The notes beneath the pieces were generated by a model. It was not told the DNA's origin and made no database searches. It worked only from the letters and a program-made list of their open reading frames with translations. This document shows, in pieces, positions 17,783 to 26,670 of a stretch of DNA of 64,000 nt. Position numbers and translations under genes: made by a program. Positions within the stretch are counted from its first letter, which is position 1; every line of letters starts with the position of its first letter. Source of the stretch: JBBREP01 sp036501845 (GTDB lineage: Bacteria > Actinomycetota > Acidimicrobiia > IMCC26256 > PALSA-610); the NCBI GenBank assembly GCA_036501845.1, contig DASXZO010000028.1, positions 23,039 through 87,038 on the forward strand, written 5' to 3'.

Positions 17783-18937
17783 TCATTGGCGCGCTCGCAA
17801 CGCTGCTCCCATCTCCGTGACGATGCGGTCGAGCATCGCCCGTGACGTGGCGAAGTTGAGGCGGACGCGTTGCTCGCAGTAGGCCCCGAACGGCGGCCCG
17901 TCACTCAACGCGACGTGCGCTTGATCGAGGAAGAATTGCGCCGGATCGCCGAGCTCGAGGGCACCACAGTCGAGCCACGACAGGAACGTTGCTTGGGGCA
18001 TCTGCCACAGCACGCCGGGCAGCTCGTGCTCGACCAGCTCGGCGAGCCGCCGCCGGTTGGCGTCGAGGTACTGGACCAGGTCGTGCAGCCACTCGCGACC
18101 GGCGCCGTAGGCCGCGGTTGACGCGGCGATGCCGATCGGCGTGGGCCCGGCGACCTCGAACACTCCGAGCGTGCGCCATCGCGCCGCGTCGTCGTGGTTG
18201 TTCGTGATCACCTGGGCGCACTTCAGGCCGGCAATGTTGAACGCCTTCGACGCCGATGTGACCGTCACCGTGTGCGACGCAGCGGCCTCGGACACGGTGG
18301 CGTAGGGCGTGTGCACGTTGGGCGAGTACACGAGTGGCGCGTGCACCTCGTCGGCAACGACGCGCGCGCCGTGGTGATCGATGATCTCCGCCAGCGCGAC
18401 AAGCTCGGCTCGGGTGAACACGCGGCCGGTGGGATTGTGCGGATTACACAACAGCACGGCGCGCGCGCCACCTTGGAGTGCGGCGGCAATGGCATCGAGG
18501 TCGAGCCCGTCGAGCCCGTCCTCGGTGGTCATCGGCGCGTGCACGGCGGGTCGCCCGGTGAGCTCGACCACCTCGAAGAACGGCGGGTAGGCCGGCGTCG
18601 GTACCACCACCGCGGCGCCGGGCTCCACGAACGCGTCGAGCGCGCCGGCAATGCCGGTGAGCACGTCGGCGACGGGAAAGATGCGTGTGGGCGGCACCGA
18701 CCACCCGTGCTCGGCATCGAGGAACGCCGCGCAGGCCGTGGTCAGCTCACTCAGATCGGCCACCACGTAGCCGAAGTCCTCGCGGCCCACCGCGTCGAGA
18801 ATCGCGTCGCGCACCACGGGCGCGGTGACGAAGTCCATCTCGGCCACCCACGCCGCGAGCACGTGAGGTGGGTAGAGCGTCCACTTGACGGTGCGGCGCT
18901 CGCGCAACCGCGTTACGTCGACGTCGTCGAATCGCAC
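17783..18937 (-). CDS. MalY/PatB-type aminotransferase, cystathionine beta-lyase
   Basis: This 384-residue class I/II PLP enzyme starts with MRFDDVDVTRLRERRTVKWT and continues with WVAEMDF, both diagnostic of MalY/PatB C-S beta-lyases. The LLCNPHNPTGRVF and VADEVHAPLVY segments bind the cofactor. SASKAFNIAGLKCAQVI holds the Schiff-base Lys, and the C-terminal VRLNFATSRAML supplies the carboxylate-binding Arg. The expected reaction is beta-elimination of cystathionine or Cys S-conjugates to a thiol, pyruvate and ammonia. It lies in the same direction as the flavoprotein gene upstream, 29 bases apart. Confidence 0.92.
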   Translation of the reverse strand: MRFDDVDVTRLRERRTVKWTLYPPHVLAAWVAEMDFVTAPVVRDAILDAVGREDFGYVVADLSELTTACAAFLDAEHGWSVPPTRIFPVADVLTGIAGALDAFVEPGAAVVVPTPAYPPFFEVVELTGRPAVHAPMTTEDGLDGLDLDAIAAALQGGARAVLLCNPHNPTGRVFTRAELVALAEIIDHHGARVVADEVHAPLVYSPNVHTPYATVSEAAASHTVTVTSASKAFNIAGLKCAQVITNNHDDAARWRTLGVFEVAGPTPIGIAASTAAYGAGREWLHDLVQYLDANRRRLAELVEHELPGVLWQMPQATFLSWLDCGALELGDPAQFFLDQAHVALSDGPPFGAYCEQRVRLNFATSRAMLDRIVTEMGAALRARQ

Positions 18938-18966
18938 TCGTGGAACCTACGCGGCACGCGTGCGGG

Positions 18967-20607
18967 CTACGAGTGTGCGAACGCGAGGTACTCGTGCACC
19001 GACCGCACTGCCGCCGAGCCTTCGCCCACAGCCGCAGCGACGCGCTTGGTCGATCCGGAACGCACGTCGCCCACCGCGAACAGGCCGGGATGCGATGTCT
19101 CGAAGGGGAGAGGCCGGCGCCCGAGCACGTCCCAGCGTTCGCCGAGCGCGTTGGCGTCGAGCTCGAGGTCGGTGCGGATGAAGCCGTGCTCGTCGACGGC
19201 CGCGCACTTCGACAACCAATCAGAGTTCGGCTCGGCGCCGATGAACGAGAACAGCGCTTCACACGGCACCGTCACGTCGCCTTCGGGCGTGGCGAGCCGG
19301 GCGTGTCGCATCTCCCTGTCGCCATCGAGCGCGGTGACGCGTGTGTTCGTGCGCACAGTGATACGCAGGTTCGCGACCACGCGGTCGACGAGGTAGCTCG
19401 ACATCGCCGCGCCGATGTCGTCACCGCGAATTGCGATCGTGACCGGCGATGTCTGCGCGAGGTAGAGCGCAGCCTGGCCCGCGGAGTTGCCGCCGCCCAC
19501 GATCACCACCGGTGAGCCGCTGCACTGACGCATCTCGTTCTCGGTGGCCGCGTAGTACACGGATTGCTCGAAATCCTCGATGCGTTGCGCATCGAGACGG
19601 CGATAGCGCACACCACTCGCGACGATCACGGCGCGGCCGACCACCTCGGTGCCGTCCTCGAGGTGCACCACGAGATGACCGCTGCACTCGCGTAGCGATG
19701 CGGCGGAGCACGGCGCGGTGAGGTGGGCGCCGAACTTCTCGGCCTGCACGATTGCCCGCTGCGTGAGCTCGGTGCCCGACACGCCCATCGGGAAGCCCAG
19801 GTAGTTCTCGATGCGCGAGGTCGACCCGGCCTGCCCGCCGACGGTTGCCCGCTCGAGTCCGAGGGTTTCGAGTCCTTCGGTGGCGCCGTACACCGCCGCG
19901 GCGAGCCCGGCCGGTCCGCCGCCGACGATCACGAGATCGAATTTGCGTTCGGGCAGGCTCTCGACCGTGAGCCCGAGATATGACGCGACCTCGCCGATGG
20001 TGGGATTGCGCATCACCGCGCCGGGTGCGATCACTACAGGGAGATCTTCAGCAGTGATCGCGAGATCTTGCAGCGTGTCGTCGAGCACCGGATCGTTCTC
20101 GGTGTCGAGCCACTCGTGGGGCACGCCGGCCCGGGCGAGGAACTCGCGGATGCGCAACGACTCGGGAGACAGGCGTGAGCCGACCAGCCGAATCGCCGAG
20201 GCCGCGCCGGTCATGAGGATCGCCCGGCGTGCGATGAACGCGGCGAGCACCTTGTCGCTGAGCGCGGGCTCGGTGGCGAGTGCGCGGCGCATCGCGGCGG
20301 CTGGCACCGCGATCACCTCGCCCGACTCGACCACGGTCGCGGTCACGAACACGCGCAGTCCGGTGAGGAGGTTCAGCTCGCCGAGAAAGCGGCGCGCGTC
20401 GTGGCGCACCACCACCTGGTCCGTCCCGTCGGAGCCTGCGGTGGTGATCTCGACCACACCCGACGTCACCGCAAAGAAGTCGTAGGTGGCGTCACCGGCC
20501 CGGTAGAGGGTCTCACCCGCGGTGACGCGGCGGCGCGTACCGAGCGTGTCGAGCAACGCGATCTCGGCGTCGTCGAGCATCGGGAACGCGGCATCGTCGC
20601 CGATCAC
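18967..20607 (-). CDS. CNB domain fused to thioredoxin-reductase-like flavoprotein
   Basis: This 546-residue three-part protein has a CNB beta-roll (about residues 5-125), a thioredoxin/glutaredoxin-like segment (about 140-220) with no CxxC, and a thioredoxin-reductase fold with FAD motif VIVGGGPAGLAAAVYG, NAD(P) motif VVIVGGGNSAGQAALYLA and the FAVGDVRSGSTKR ending. Where thioredoxin reductase has its redox CxxC, this protein reads YYAATENEMRQCSG, with a single later Cys. The GTG start at 20607 follows a GGAGAGAGG-like site. Known relatives with the same order are annotated FAD-dependent oxidoreductase; the electron acceptor is unknown, and ligand gating by the CNB domain is inference. Confidence 0.88.
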   Translation of the reverse strand: MIGDDAAFPMLDDAEIALLDTLGTRRRVTAGETLYRAGDATYDFFAVTSGVVEITTAGSDGTDQVVVRHDARRFLGELNLLTGLRVFVTATVVESGEVIAVPAAAMRRALATEPALSDKVLAAFIARRAILMTGAASAIRLVGSRLSPESLRIREFLARAGVPHEWLDTENDPVLDDTLQDLAITAEDLPVVIAPGAVMRNPTIGEVASYLGLTVESLPERKFDLVIVGGGPAGLAAAVYGATEGLETLGLERATVGGQAGSTSRIENYLGFPMGVSGTELTQRAIVQAEKFGAHLTAPCSAASLRECSGHLVVHLEDGTEVVGRAVIVASGVRYRRLDAQRIEDFEQSVYYAATENEMRQCSGSPVVIVGGGNSAGQAALYLAQTSPVTIAIRGDDIGAAMSSYLVDRVVANLRITVRTNTRVTALDGDREMRHARLATPEGDVTVPCEALFSFIGAEPNSDWLSKCAAVDEHGFIRTDLELDANALGERWDVLGRRPLPFETSHPGLFAVGDVRSGSTKRVAAAVGEGSAAVRSVHEYLAFAHS

Positions 20608-20713
20608 GGGTACCTCTCTCCGGCCTCTGCGTTCGTGCACCTACAAGGCAGCGCCGACCAGCCTGCCACGCGCCCCCAAACGCCGCCGAGACGGCTTCTC
20701 GTACGCTGGCCTC

Positions 20714-21196
20714 GTGACGCCCGACGACCTCGACAAGCTTGCGCACCTGCGTCGCGCTCGCGACCTCATGGATCGCGAGTACTCGCAGCCGCTCGACGTC
20801 GCCGCACTGGCTCGCGCCGCCTACATGTCGACCGCGCACTTCGCGCGCCAATTTCGCGCCACGTACGGCGAGACCCCGTACTCGTACCTGATGACGCGGC
20901 GCATCGAGCGGGCCAAGGCGTTGCTGCGACGCGGCGACCTGTCGGTCACCGACGTGTGCATGGAGGTCGGGTGTACCTCGCTCGGTTCGTTCAGCGCGCG
21001 GTTCACCGAGCTGGTCGGCGAGACCCCGACGCAGTACCGGGCTCGCGACCACGCTGCCTTCGCGAACGTGCCGGGGTGCGTGGTGAAGGACCTCACCCGG
21101 CCGAGCCGCGCACCGCGCCCCAACGGCACAACGAACGGCACGGCGAACGGCAAAGCGAGCAGGATCGGAGAAGCCAACAGAGTGCCGGCTCTCTAG
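20714..21196 (+). CDS. AraC-family regulator (DNA-binding domain only)
   Basis: This 160-residue regulator is essentially the double helix-turn-helix of AraC. The first HTH is at PLDVAALARAAYMSTAHFAR and the second at SVTDVCMEVGCTSLGSFSA, followed by the GETPTQYR signature. There is no N-terminal ligand domain. The C-terminal 30 residues are Thr/Asn/Gly/Lys-rich and probably disordered. The start is GTG 20714, just before TPDDLDKLAHLRRARDLMD, a typical N-terminus of this subgroup. In actinobacteria such regulators commonly sit beside a VOC protein, as here, and control it. Confidence 0.92.
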   Translation: MTPDDLDKLAHLRRARDLMDREYSQPLDVAALARAAYMSTAHFARQFRATYGETPYSYLMTRRIERAKALLRRGDLSVTDVCMEVGCTSLGSFSARFTELVGETPTQYRARDHAAFANVPGCVVKDLTRPSRAPRPNGTTNGTANGKASRIGEANRVPAL

Positions 21197-21206
21197 CGTG
21201 TTCGAC

Positions 21207-21614
21207 ATGAACCTCACACTTTCCCGCTGCTTCGTACAAGTGAACGACCCTGACCCAGCCTTGGCCTTCTACCGTGACGGCCTCGGCCTCGAACTGCGCA
21301 ACGACGTGGCCCGTGAGGGCTTCCGCTGGATCACGGTGGGCGCGCCGGCACAGCCCGGTGTCGAGATCGTGCTCACCAACTACCAGTGCGGCAGCCCGGC
21401 CGACGGTGACGTGATCGTCGGCCTCGTGGCCAAGGGCGCCTTCAACGGCGTGCACTTCCACACCGACGACCTCAACGCCACGTTTGACAAGCTCTGTGCT
21501 GCGGGCGCGGATGTCGTGCAGGAGCCGGCCGACCAGCCTTGGGGCACGCGCGACTGCGCGGTGCGCGACCCGTCAGGCAACCTCGTGCGCATCGATCAGC
21601 CGCCTGCCGCCTAG
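21207..21614 (+). CDS. VOC-family (glyoxalase-like) protein
   Basis: This 135-residue protein has one vicinal-oxygen-chelate domain. It shows the two beta-alpha-beta-beta-beta modules, with FYRDGLGLELRNDV in the first, GVHFHTDDLNATFDKLCAAG in the second and the end AVRDPSGNLVRIDQP. The His and Glu-type metal ligands of glyoxalases are only partly present. ATG 21207 is used; GTG 21198 would add three residues. The AraC gene ends 10 bases upstream and the UvrA-like gene overlaps its stop, so the three form one operon. The likely role is binding or modifying a small reactive or antibiotic molecule. Confidence 0.88.
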   Translation: MNLTLSRCFVQVNDPDPALAFYRDGLGLELRNDVAREGFRWITVGAPAQPGVEIVLTNYQCGSPADGDVIVGLVAKGAFNGVHFHTDDLNATFDKLCAAGADVVQEPADQPWGTRDCAVRDPSGNLVRIDQPPAA

Positions 21615-23968
21615 TGGTGAAGCACGCCGCCGACACCCACGATCTGATCCGCGTGCACGGCGCGCGCGTGAACAATCTGAAGGATGTCAGCCTCGAGATC
21701 CCGAAGCGCCGGTTGACTGTGTTCACCGGCGTTTCGGGCTCCGGCAAGAGTTCGTTGGTGTTCGGCACGATCGCGGCGGAGTCGCAGCGGCTGATCAACG
21801 AGACGTACAGCGCGTTTGTACAGGGCTTCATGCCCACCTTGGCGCGGCCCGAGGTCGACGTGCTCGACGGCCTGACGACGGCGATCATCGTCGATCAAGA
21901 ACGAATGGGTCGCGACGCTCGTTCCACCGTCGGTACGGCCACCGATGCGAACGCGATGTTGCGCATCCTCTTCAGCCGGCTCGGCCAGCCGCACATCGGA
22001 CCGCCGAACGCGTACTCGTTCAACGTGCCGTCGGTTCACGCCAGCGGCGCGATCACGATCGAGCGGGGCGCCAAGCGAACGGTGCGCGGCACGTTCAACC
22101 GTCTCGGCGGTATGTGTCCGCGCTGCGAAGGCCGCGGCTCGGTGAACGATTTTGATCTCGCGCAGCTCTACGACGACAGCAAGTCGCTCAACGAGGGTGC
22201 GCTCACGATCCCGGGCTACAGCATGGACGGCTGGTACGGGCGCATCTTCAAGGGCTGCGGGTTCTTCGACCCCGACAAGCCGATCCGCAAGTACACCAAG
22301 CGCGAGCTCGGCGACCTGTTGCACAAGGAGCCCACGAAGATCAAGGTCGACGGCATCAACCTCACCTACGAGGGTTTGATCCCGAGGATCCAGAAGTCGA
22401 TGCTGTCGAAGGATGTCGACTCGCTGCAGCCGCACGTACGCGCGTTCGTGGAACGCGTCGTCACCTTCAGCATCTGCCCCGAGTGCGACGGCACTCGGCT
22501 CGCGGCCGAGGCGCGGTCGTCGAAGATCAAGAAGCTCAACATTGCCGACGCGTGCGCGATGCAGATCAGCGACCTTGCGGCATGGGTGCGCGCGCTGAAT
22601 GAACCGACGGTGGCGCCGTTGCTTGCCGCGCTCGGCGACGTGCTCGACGCGTTTGTCGACATCGGTCTCGGCTACCTCAGCCTCGATCGGCCGTCGGGCA
22701 CGCTCTCGGGTGGCGAGGCCCAGCGCACGAAGATGATCCGCCAGCTCGGGTCGTCGCTCACGGACATCACGTACGTGTTCGACGAACCGACGATCGGCCT
22801 GCACCCGCACGACATCCAACGGATGAACGAGCTGCTGCTGCAGCTGCGCGACAAGGGCAACACGGTGCTGGTGGTGGAGCACAAGCCGGAGACGATCGCG
22901 ATCGCCGATCACGTGGTCGACCTCGGTCCGGGGGCCGGCGCCGCGGGCGGTCGGGTGGTGTTCGAAGGCACCGTCAAAGGCCTGCGCAACAGCGGCACCA
23001 TCACCGGGAAGCACTTCGACGATCGCGCCGCGCTCCGGCCGTCGGTACGCGCACCGGCCGGCGCACTCGAGGTGCGCGGCGCGAGCACGCACAATCTGCG
23101 CAGCGTCGACGTCAACATCCCGCTTGGTGTGCTCGCGGTGATCACCGGCGTGGCCGGTTCCGGCAAGAGCTCGTTGATCGACGGGTCGGTGTCGCGCCGC
23201 GACGGAGTGGTCACAGTGGACCAGACCGCAATTGGTGGATCGCGGCGCAGCAACCCCGCCACCTACACGGGGCTGCTCGAACCGATCCGCAAGGCGTTCG
23301 CCAAGGCGAATGGTGTGAAGCCGGCCTTGTTCAGTGCGAACTCCGAGGGCGCGTGCCCCACCTGCAACGGTGCGGGTGTCATCTACACCGACCTTGCGAT
23401 GATGGCCGGCGTCGCCACCACGTGCGAGGACTGCGGCGGCAAACGCTTCGATGCGTCGGTGCTCGAATACCGCTTCGGCGGTCGCGACATCAGCGAGGTG
23501 CTCGCAATGTCGGTGGGTGAGGCCACGGAGTTCTTTGCCGAGGGCGATGCAAGTGTTCCGGCCGCCCACGCTGTGCTGCAGCGCCTCGCCGATGTCGGGC
23601 TCGGGTATCTCACGATCGGCCAGCCGCTCACCACACTGTCGGGCGGTGAGCGCCAGCGGCTGAAGCTTGCCACGCACATGGGCGAAAAGGCCGCGGTGTT
23701 CGTGCTCGACGAGCCGACCACCGGGCTTCACCTCGCCGACGTCGAGCAGTTGCTCGGTCTCCTCGATCGGCTTGTCGACGCGGGCAAGTCGGTGATCGTG
23801 ATCGAACACCATCAGGCCGTGATGGCCCACGCCGACTGGATCATCGACCTCGGACCCGGCGCAGGCCACGACGGTGGGCGAGTGGTGTTCGAGGGCACCC
23901 CCGCCGACCTCGTCGGCGGGCGCGCCACGCTCACCGGCCAACACCTCGCCGCGTACGTCGCACACTGA
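21614..23968 (+). CDS. UvrA-like ABC ATPase (DrrC/UvrA2 type)
   Basis: This 784-residue protein is about 150-170 residues shorter than UvrA. It holds two ABC ATPase modules: Walker A GVSGSGKSS near residue 38 and GVAGSGKSS in the second half, each with a signature (LSGGEAQR, LSGGERQR) and Walker B (FDEPTIGLHPHD, LDEPTTGLHLAD). Zinc-binding pairs CPRC, CPEC, CPTC and CEDC are kept. The shortening removes most of the UvrB-interaction and signature-insertion regions, as in UvrA2 and the daunorubicin-resistance protein DrrC. It probably removes DNA-bound drugs. GTG 21614 overlaps the VOC stop. Confidence 0.9.
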   Translation: MVKHAADTHDLIRVHGARVNNLKDVSLEIPKRRLTVFTGVSGSGKSSLVFGTIAAESQRLINETYSAFVQGFMPTLARPEVDVLDGLTTAIIVDQERMGRDARSTVGTATDANAMLRILFSRLGQPHIGPPNAYSFNVPSVHASGAITIERGAKRTVRGTFNRLGGMCPRCEGRGSVNDFDLAQLYDDSKSLNEGALTIPGYSMDGWYGRIFKGCGFFDPDKPIRKYTKRELGDLLHKEPTKIKVDGINLTYEGLIPRIQKSMLSKDVDSLQPHVRAFVERVVTFSICPECDGTRLAAEARSSKIKKLNIADACAMQISDLAAWVRALNEPTVAPLLAALGDVLDAFVDIGLGYLSLDRPSGTLSGGEAQRTKMIRQLGSSLTDITYVFDEPTIGLHPHDIQRMNELLLQLRDKGNTVLVVEHKPETIAIADHVVDLGPGAGAAGGRVVFEGTVKGLRNSGTITGKHFDDRAALRPSVRAPAGALEVRGASTHNLRSVDVNIPLGVLAVITGVAGSGKSSLIDGSVSRRDGVVTVDQTAIGGSRRSNPATYTGLLEPIRKAFAKANGVKPALFSANSEGACPTCNGAGVIYTDLAMMAGVATTCEDCGGKRFDASVLEYRFGGRDISEVLAMSVGEATEFFAEGDASVPAAHAVLQRLADVGLGYLTIGQPLTTLSGGERQRLKLATHMGEKAAVFVLDEPTTGLHLADVEQLLGLLDRLVDAGKSVIVIEHHQAVMAHADWIIDLGPGAGHDGGRVVFEGTPADLVGGRATLTGQHLAAYVAH

Positions 23969-24010
23969 TCAACCAAGCGTTCTCGGTGCACGCGGTGAAG
24001 GAACGATGAC

Positions 24011-24070
24011 ATGACGACCGAAGGCATCGAATCGGTGGTGGTCGAGACCGAGGCACCTGGCGGTGAGTGA
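24011..24070 (+). pseudogene. Possible VOC-protein N-terminal remnant
   Basis: A 19-codon frame begins ATG 24011 after an AAGGA-type site and reads MTTEGIESVVVET before diverging and stopping just inside the next gene. From memory this opening matches the N-terminus of another VOC-family subgroup common beside AraC/VOC genes. It may be the stump of a deleted second VOC gene, or simply a short leader whose stop overlaps the methyltransferase start. The call rests on about 13 residues. Confidence 0.3.
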
Positions 24071-24905
24071 ACCGGACAGCACTGCGGTGCGAGTTGCGCT
24101 GTGGCGCGCCATGCACGTGGCCGTGGATCCCGCACCGCATGTGCTCGAGGACGAGATCGGCCTGCAGCTCGCGGCGCCCGACGACGATTGGCGCGCGCGT
24201 CCCGATATGGATCCCGCGTGGACCGGGCCATTCCGCGCCGGCACCGTCGCGCGCGCTCGATTCGTCGAGGACCTACTGGTCGATCGCATCGCCGACGGCA
24301 CCCGGCAGTACGTGTTGCTCGGCGCGGGCCTCGACACGCTCGCGCAGCGAAGGCCCGAGCTCGGCGGGGCCGTGCGCGTCTTCGAGGTCGACCAGCCTGG
24401 TCCGCAGGCGTGGAAGCGCGAGCGGCTCGCGGCGCTCGGCTACAGCGAACCCGACTGGCTGCATTTCGTGCCCGTCGACTTCGAGTCGGGAGCATCGTGG
24501 TGGGACGAGCTCGCGGCCGCCGGCTTCGACCCGGGCTCGCCCGCGCTCGTGGTCTCCACCGGAGTCTCGATGTATCTCACGCGTGCAGCCACGGCAGAGA
24601 TGCTCGGTGCGGTGGCGAACCTCGCCGCGGGCTCCACCCTCGCCATGACCTTCCTGCTGCCCACCGAGCTGCTCGACGAAGCCGATCGGCCCGCGTTCGA
24701 AGCTGCCCAGGAGGGCGCCCGCCGATCGGGCACGCCGTTCATCAGCCTCTACACGCCCGATGCCGTGCTCGCACTCGCGCGCGATGCGGGGTTCGCGCAC
24801 GTTGAGCACGTCTCGGCCCAGGCACTTGCAGCGCGGTACTTCGCCGACCGCACCGACGGCCTGCGCCCGTCGAGCGGCGAGGACTTCCTCGTTGGTACGG
24901 CGTAA
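24063..24905 (+). CDS. SAM-dependent methyltransferase, TIGR00027/LCMT-like
   Basis: This 280-residue class I methyltransferase belongs to the large actinobacterial TIGR00027 group, related to leucine carboxyl methyltransferases. The SAM-binding core is QYVLLGAGLDTLAQRRPE, where the family has LGAGLDTRA, followed by the acidic VFEVDQPGPQAWKRERL loop. STGVSMYLTRAATAEML and a late GTPFISLYTPDAVLALARDA are also typical. The start is GTG 24063, although the frame has no obvious ribosome binding site and might be re-initiated after the short frame at 24011-24070. Substrates in this family are mostly unknown. Confidence 0.88.
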   Translation: MSEPDSTAVRVALWRAMHVAVDPAPHVLEDEIGLQLAAPDDDWRARPDMDPAWTGPFRAGTVARARFVEDLLVDRIADGTRQYVLLGAGLDTLAQRRPELGGAVRVFEVDQPGPQAWKRERLAALGYSEPDWLHFVPVDFESGASWWDELAAAGFDPGSPALVVSTGVSMYLTRAATAEMLGAVANLAAGSTLAMTFLLPTELLDEADRPAFEAAQEGARRSGTPFISLYTPDAVLALARDAGFAHVEHVSAQALAARYFADRTDGLRPSSGEDFLVGTA

Positions 24906-24985
24906 CGGGGCCCGATCCTCCGTCCGGCCCGTTGCCGACCGGGGTCGCCTCGTTGTATGACTAGGCGAGAATGTTGGAGCGAGAG

Positions 24986-26188
24986 ATGGGTGTCGAGGGT
25001 CGACTCGCGGACTTGCGCGCCCTTACGGACGAAACGCTTTCCCGGCTCGACGTCGACGAGCTGCTCGTCGAGCTCCTCACGCGGCTGCGCGAGATCATCG
25101 ACGTCGACACGGCAGCTGTGTTGATGCTCGACCGGCACACCGACGAGCTCGTGGCCCGGGCGGCGTGTGGCATCGAGGAAGAGGTGCGCCAGGGCGTGCG
25201 CATCCCGCTGGGCCGGGGCTTTGCCGGAGGTATCGCAGCCTCGAGGCAGGCGGTCCGCCTCGACCGCGTCGACGCTACGACGGTCACGAACCCGATCCTG
25301 TGGGAGTCGGGAATCCAGGTGATGCTCGGCGTTCCTCTCTTGCGCGGCGATGCGGTCCTCGGGGTGTTGCATGTGGGCCGGCTCGCGAAGCAGCCGTTCA
25401 CCGAGCAGGACATCGAGTTGCTCCAGGTCGCCGCGGACCGCATCGCCGGTGCGGCAGAAACCCAGGAGCTCGCGCTCGAACGGGTGGCGACCAGCCTCAT
25501 CGAGCGCAGCCTGCTGCCGGCAAGGTTGCCGGTGTGCGCCGGGCTCTCGTTCGCCACTCGTTACGTCGCTGCAGAGTCGAACAACGTCGGTGGCGATTGG
25601 TACGACCTCTTCACCATGCCGTCCGGGCAGCTGTGGATCGTCGTCGGCGACGTGGCCGGCCATGGCCTCCAGTCGGCCATTGTGATGAGCCGTATTCGCA
25701 GTGCCTTGCGCGCCTACACGATGCTCGATGCGTCGCCTGCACATGTGCTCGACCTCGTCGACAAGAAGGTCCGCCATTTCGAGATCGGCACGTTCGCCAC
25801 GGTCGCGTGCGCAACGCTCGACCCTCCGTACGACACGATGACGCTGGCGAGCGCGGGGCATCCGCCGCCCGTGCTGTGCGGACCCGACGGGACCGCCAGG
25901 TTCGCACCACTCGAGATCAGCCCGCCCGTTGGCACCAGCGTGGGCAGGCAGCGCCGGGCCACCACGGTCCCGATCGATCCCGGTACCACGATCGCGTTCT
26001 ACACCGACGGGCTCATCGAGCGGCGCGGCGAGTCGCTCGACGTCGGTCTGGCCCGACTCGCCGACGCCATTTCGACCGGCGCGCCCAACGGCGTGGCCGC
26101 CGACATCATGCGCGCGCTCATCGGCAAGTCGATCCCGCGTGACGACATCGCACTCGTGGTCATGCGTCGCGACGGCGCCGAGGCGTGA
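24986..26188 (+). CDS. GAF-domain PP2C (SpoIIE/RsbU) phosphatase
   Basis: This 400-residue signalling protein has a short N-terminal helix, a GAF sensor domain (about residues 15-160, with VDTAAVLMLD, IPLGRGFAGGIAA and LGVLHVGRL) and a SpoIIE-type Ser/Thr phosphatase domain (about 180-395). The phosphatase metal ligands are in NNVGGDWYDLF, VGDVAGHG and IPRDDIALVV. Such proteins dephosphorylate anti-sigma-factor antagonists in partner-switching stress responses. ATG 24986 is preferred because GGAG lies 6 nt upstream; ATG 24971 is the alternative. No partner anti-sigma or antagonist gene is adjacent. Confidence 0.92.
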   Translation: MGVEGRLADLRALTDETLSRLDVDELLVELLTRLREIIDVDTAAVLMLDRHTDELVARAACGIEEEVRQGVRIPLGRGFAGGIAASRQAVRLDRVDATTVTNPILWESGIQVMLGVPLLRGDAVLGVLHVGRLAKQPFTEQDIELLQVAADRIAGAAETQELALERVATSLIERSLLPARLPVCAGLSFATRYVAAESNNVGGDWYDLFTMPSGQLWIVVGDVAGHGLQSAIVMSRIRSALRAYTMLDASPAHVLDLVDKKVRHFEIGTFATVACATLDPPYDTMTLASAGHPPPVLCGPDGTARFAPLEISPPVGTSVGRQRRATTVPIDPGTTIAFYTDGLIERRGESLDVGLARLADAISTGAPNGVAADIMRALIGKSIPRDDIALVVMRRDGAEA

Positions 26189-26195
26189 CGCAGTT

Positions 26196-26513
26196 TCACG
26201 ACACGACGATGCGGAAGTAGCGCGCGCCCTGCGGGCCGGCCCGCACCGCGTACTCGGTGTCGCGCGCGATGAACACGATGCCACCCGGACCGCTGGCGCC
26301 GTCCATCCCGTCGAGCGTCACCTCGCCGTCGATCACCACGAACACCTCGTCGGTCTCGTGGCTGTGCACCGGATCGGTGTGGCCAGGTCCGTACTCGACG
26401 TACTGCGTCGCCGCCACGCCGGCCTGGCCGCGCGTCAACGCCTTGACACGAATGCCCGGCTCGTAGTCGAACCACGCCACGTCGGCCTCGTTCACCCGGA
26501 AGATCGATCCCAT
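26196..26513 (-). CDS. Small cupin-domain protein
   Basis: This 105-residue single-domain cupin contains the cupin motif 1 in PGHTDPVHSHETDEVFVVIDG (G-x5-H-x-H-x3,4-E) and motif 2 in PGGIVFIARDTEYAVRAG. The His-x-His and Glu metal ligands are kept, but the motif 2 His is absent (RDTEYAV). The start is ATG 26513. It converges on the PP2C gene 7 bases away and is divergent from the CoA-transferase. It may be a dioxygenase, isomerase or binding protein. Confidence 0.85.
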   Translation of the reverse strand: MGSIFRVNEADVAWFDYEPGIRVKALTRGQAGVAATQYVEYGPGHTDPVHSHETDEVFVVIDGEVTLDGMDGASGPGGIVFIARDTEYAVRAGPQGARYFRIVVS

Positions 26514-26599
26514 GGCCGTTGAGATAGCACCGACGGCCGTCGCCGGCACAAACCGGCCCGATGAGCTCACGGGACGGCTCGTCAGCCAATGGACCGGCG

Positions 26600-26644
26600 C
26601 GACGCACATGCGATAGTCCTCTCGTCGGCGCATGGTGTGCGTCG
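26600..26644. promoter_or_regulatory. Spaced inverted repeat in divergent promoter region
   Basis: A perfect 9-bp inverted repeat CGACGCACA / TGTGCGTCG (arms 26600-26608 and 26636-26644) lies between the cupin and the CoA-transferase genes, 26 bases before the chosen CoA-transferase start. It could bind a regulator or form a leader hairpin; no regulator gene is adjacent. Confidence 0.35.
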
Positions 26645-26670
26645 AGTCCTCGGCTGTGAAAGGAATGCAG

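Noticed and set aside
21611..23965. A 784-codon minus-strand frame covering exactly the UvrA-like gene
   Set aside because: Complete antisense of a recognised ABC ATPase; no own motif.
23969..24010. Possible terminator after the UvrA-like gene
   Set aside because: No stem of six or more base pairs is visible.
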